Position numbers and translations under genes: made by a program | Assembly: GCA_031285525.1 (NCBI GenBank) | Contig: JAITWB010000055.1 | Coordinates: forward strand, 1 to 7,105 | Length of the DNA stretch: 7,105 nt | Origin: Spirochaetaceae bacterium | GTDB taxonomy: Bacteria > Spirochaetota > Spirochaetia > Treponematales > Treponemataceae | Reading direction: 5' to 3' | Shown: positions 6,036-7,105 of the stretch, in pieces | How the letters are laid out: each line of letters starts with the position of its first letter | Position numbering within the stretch: the first letter of the stretch is position 1 | The notes under the pieces: model-generated | Told to the model about the DNA's origin: nothing | What the model saw: the letters and a program-made list of their open reading frames with translations, nothing else | Database searches by the model: none

Positions 6036-6341
6036 ATGTTGCGAATTGAATATTTGAGAGAGTATCTCAATGATGAGACGATAGTCCTCACTGAACATGT
6101 GTTGTCCAGAATGCGACAGCGGCACATACGATTTGCGGATATAAAACATACAATTAAGAACGGTGAAATTATTGAACAATACCCCACAGATTATCCGTTC
6201 CCCAGTTGTTTAATAAATGGGGAAAATATTCATATAGTTTGTAGTGTCGGTGAAAACCGTCTTTATATCATAACGGCATATCGTCCGTCTCTCGACAAAT
6301 GGGAAGACGGAGGCAGAAAGCGAAAGGAGAATAAGCCATGA
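6036..6341 (+). CDS. DUF4258 domain protein, likely toxin
   Basis: This 101-residue protein fits the DUF4258 family. Residues 18-30 read LTEHVLSRMRQRH, with His21 and the Arg pair typical of the family. IKNGEIIEQYPTDYPFPSCL follows, and near the end comes IITAYRPSLDKWEDGGRKRK. Members are usually found next to a YgiT-type zinc-finger protein and are regarded as toxins with a likely RNase role by resemblance to the RelE/MqsR type. That activity is inferred here. The length is typical and the gene looks intact. The stop overlaps the next start as ATGA. I see no Shine-Dalgarno sequence before ATG 6036, and the promoter lies right against it. The start is still supported because family homology begins almost at once (LRIEYLREYLNDETIVLTEH). 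Confidence 0.87.
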   Translation: MLRIEYLREYLNDETIVLTEHVLSRMRQRHIRFADIKHTIKNGEIIEQYPTDYPFPSCLINGENIHIVCSVGENRLYIITAYRPSLDKWEDGGRKRKENKP

Positions 6342-6574
6342 AGTGTGGAATTTGCAAAGCGGAAATGGAAGAAAAGCAAGTTACCTATACAGAAGATGTT
6401 GACCAAGCTGTTATTGTAATTCGTAAGGTTCCGGCTCATGTTTGTACGGAATGCGGCAATATCTGGTATAGCGGAACAGTTGTTGCTGAACTGGAAGAAC
6501 TTGTGGATAGGTTTATTTCTCAGGCAGGACAGGAAGTTTCCATCATAAATTTTGTCCATAAAAAAAGTGCTTAA
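6338..6574 (+). CDS. YgiT-type zinc-finger protein, likely antitoxin
   Basis: This 78-residue protein has two CxxC pairs, Cys3/Cys6 (MKCGICKAEM) and Cys36/Cys39 (HVCTECGNIWYSG), which should bind one zinc. This is the N-terminal part of MqsA/YgiT antitoxins. After it come a predicted helix (VVAELEELVDRFISQAGQ) and a short end. The DNA-binding helix-turn-helix of full MqsA (about 130 residues) is missing, as is common in proteins paired with DUF4258 toxins. Its ATG overlaps the toxin's stop codon, and AAAGGAG lies about ten bases upstream, so it is translated well and probably coupled to the toxin. It would neutralise the DUF4258 protein by direct binding. Sixteen bases after its stop the second 190-bp repeat begins. 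Confidence 0.88.
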   Translation: MKCGICKAEMEEKQVTYTEDVDQAVIVIRKVPAHVCTECGNIWYSGTVVAELEELVDRFISQAGQEVSIINFVHKKSA

Positions 6575-6590
6575 CAGAACCGTTCTCCCG

Positions 6591-6779
6591 ACCTTGACAA
6601 AACCCTTTTTTAGACGATACTTACATTGTCCATCAGAGTGGTGGAGGTAGCTGCCGTCGGGCGTAGAGTTCCTATGCTTCATCGCCGGGACGGCTTCCGG
6701 CTGTTTGGGCTTTTTTATGTCCATCTCATTGTTACAATTTTTGCCTTCGATATATTTGTTTTATCATTTCTGGTAACAT
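6591..6779 (+). repeat. About 190-bp direct repeat, copy 2
   Basis: The second copy of 5725-5915, in the same orientation. Together the two copies bracket the toxin-antitoxin pair. The longest identical stretch between them is TCCTATGCTTCATCGCCGGG plus the following 20 bases or so. Six of the ten substitutions are C in copy 1 and T in copy 2. The left flank is the end of the antitoxin gene and the right flank is unassigned DNA, neither like the flanks of copy 1. Confidence 0.92.
6653..6694 (+). other. GC-rich stem-loop within repeat copy 2
   Basis: GCCGTC (6653-6658) pairs with GACGGC (6689-6694), and GGCG (6660-6663) pairs with CGCC (6683-6686), with the same layout as in copy 1. Six T follow at 6711-6716. 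It may act as an RNA structure downstream of the antitoxin gene, or as a poor terminator. Confidence 0.5.
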
Positions 6780-6784
6780 ATTGA
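6674..6784 (+). CDS. Possible small hydrophobic protein encoded in repeat copy 2
   Basis: From ATG 6674 a 36-residue frame reads MLHRRDGFRLFGLF, followed by a hydrophobic stretch (YVHLIVTIFAFDIFVLSFLV) and TY. An upstream TTG at 6626 would give 52 residues. The basic N-terminus and one membrane-like segment make it protein-like. Of the seven substitutions against copy 1 in the longer frame, four are silent. Against it, there is no proper Shine-Dalgarno sequence at either start, and copy 1 is frameshifted by an extra T. Low confidence. Confidence 0.25.
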   Translation: MLHRRDGFRLFGLFYVHLIVTIFAFDIFVLSFLVTY

Positions 6785-7012
6785 TAAATTCCGTGGACGG
6801 CGGCAATGGTCATGAGTACATTAAAGACTGCTGTTGTACCAACTGAGTTTCCTGTTTATCCATGACCGAGGGAATCCATAGCATTTCTTAAATCGAGCCC
6901 CACACATTGCCAGTCCCCCGAAGAGCTTCCGCATCCCGCTGGAATCCAGTATTAAAGTTGGGTATATCAAAGAGGGTTTAACCTGAAATTTCTACCTGCT
7001 CTTTGCTCACTG
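6785..7012. other. Intergenic stretch without a recognised gene
   Basis: Both strands carry stop codons in every long frame, and I recognise no family. Minus-strand fragments such as the frame around 6850-6980 are open for 50 or so codons but have no start and no recognisable motif. It may be decayed coding DNA. Confidence 0.4.
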
Positions 7013-7105
7013 CTATTTGTCCTTCCCCTTCTCCGGGAAAAGAATCTTCATATTATCCATACCAGCCTTAATCAGCGCCGCTATCGCTTCTCCGATAACA
7101 GCTTT
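7013..7105 (-). CDS. C-terminal end of an unidentified protein, cut by the window edge
   Basis: On the minus strand the frame is open from the right edge to TAG at 7013-7015, giving 30 residues. They begin KAVIGEAIAALIKAGMDNMK and end ILFPEKGKDK. The composition (regular helix-like Ala/Ile pattern, then a charged tail) is protein-like, but I recognise no family. It could also be chance, since only 30 codons are seen. Confidence 0.35.
   Translation of the reverse strand, partial: KAVIGEAIAALIKAGMDNMKILFPEKGKDK

Noticed and set aside
6263..6724. A 153-residue minus-strand frame through repeat copy 2 and the antitoxin gene
   Set aside because: It is antisense to a well-supported antitoxin gene. 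Its part in the repeat is frameshifted in the other copy and changes mostly at amino-acid-altering positions.
5716..6779. Integron cassette array with attC sites
   Set aside because: The gene-repeat alternation and a GCGTTAGC string at 5716-5723 suggested it. However, that string is part of the nucleotidyltransferase-like coding sequence, I find no matching core sites at the repeat ends, and no integrase is present.
5725..6779. Template/variable repeat pair of a diversity-generating retroelement
   Set aside because: The differences are mostly C/T and not concentrated at adenines, and no reverse transcriptase is in view.
6978..7010. A 10-codon minus-strand GTG frame after the partial gene
   Set aside because: Too short, and nothing supports it beyond a loosely placed purine-rich stretch upstream.
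1..7105. tRNA, rRNA, CRISPR arrays and complete insertion sequences
   Set aside because: I looked for cloverleaf signatures, regularly spaced short repeats and transposase motifs and saw none.

Overview
The window comes from a bacterium. It splits into an ordered metabolic operon (about 1-4727) and a disordered accessory stretch (about 4728-7105) built from gene fragments, a toxin-antitoxin pair and repeated DNA. Nothing here fixes the species. The mix of divergent molybdenum-hydroxylase genes, a DUF4143-type ATPase fragment and a DUF4258/YgiT toxin-antitoxin pair would suit a gut-associated anaerobe. A termite-gut-type Treponema is my best guess, but that is inference only.

Region 1 (14-4727, all + strand) is a four-gene operon with overlapping reading frames. 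It encodes a PLP-dependent DegT/DnrJ/EryC1/StrS aminotransferase, then the three subunits of a xanthine dehydrogenase/aldehyde oxidase-like molybdenum hydroxylase: large molybdopterin-binding, small 2x[2Fe-2S], and FAD-binding. The overlaps are 14, 4 and 11 bases, so translation is probably coupled. The fold-level motifs and the catalytic Glu of the hydroxylase are present. Several residues that normally hold the molybdopterin or the substrate are not, so this looks like a divergent subfamily with an unknown substrate. Why an aminotransferase is tied to it is not clear.

Region 2 (4728-5586) starts with a nearly pure purine tract. It continues with the middle part of a DUF4143/AAA-type ATPase that has lost both ends. 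Just past the broken 3' end, on the minus strand, lies a well-formed 29-residue single-membrane-segment protein gene with a strong Shine-Dalgarno sequence and a -35/-10 promoter.

Region 3 (5587-6784) contains a frameshifted fragment resembling a MNT-type nucleotidyltransferase, then a repeat of about 190 bp, then a two-gene toxin-antitoxin module (DUF4258 protein plus YgiT-type zinc-finger protein, overlapping by ATGA), then a second copy of the same repeat. The two repeats are about 94 % identical, lie in the same orientation, and bracket the toxin-antitoxin pair. Each contains a conserved GC-rich stem. In the second copy an open frame for a small hydrophobic protein also survives. The toxin gene's promoter sits so close to its ATG that the message may be leaderless.

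Region 4 (6785-7105) holds no gene I can name, apart from the last 30 codons of an unidentified protein entering from the right edge on the minus strand.
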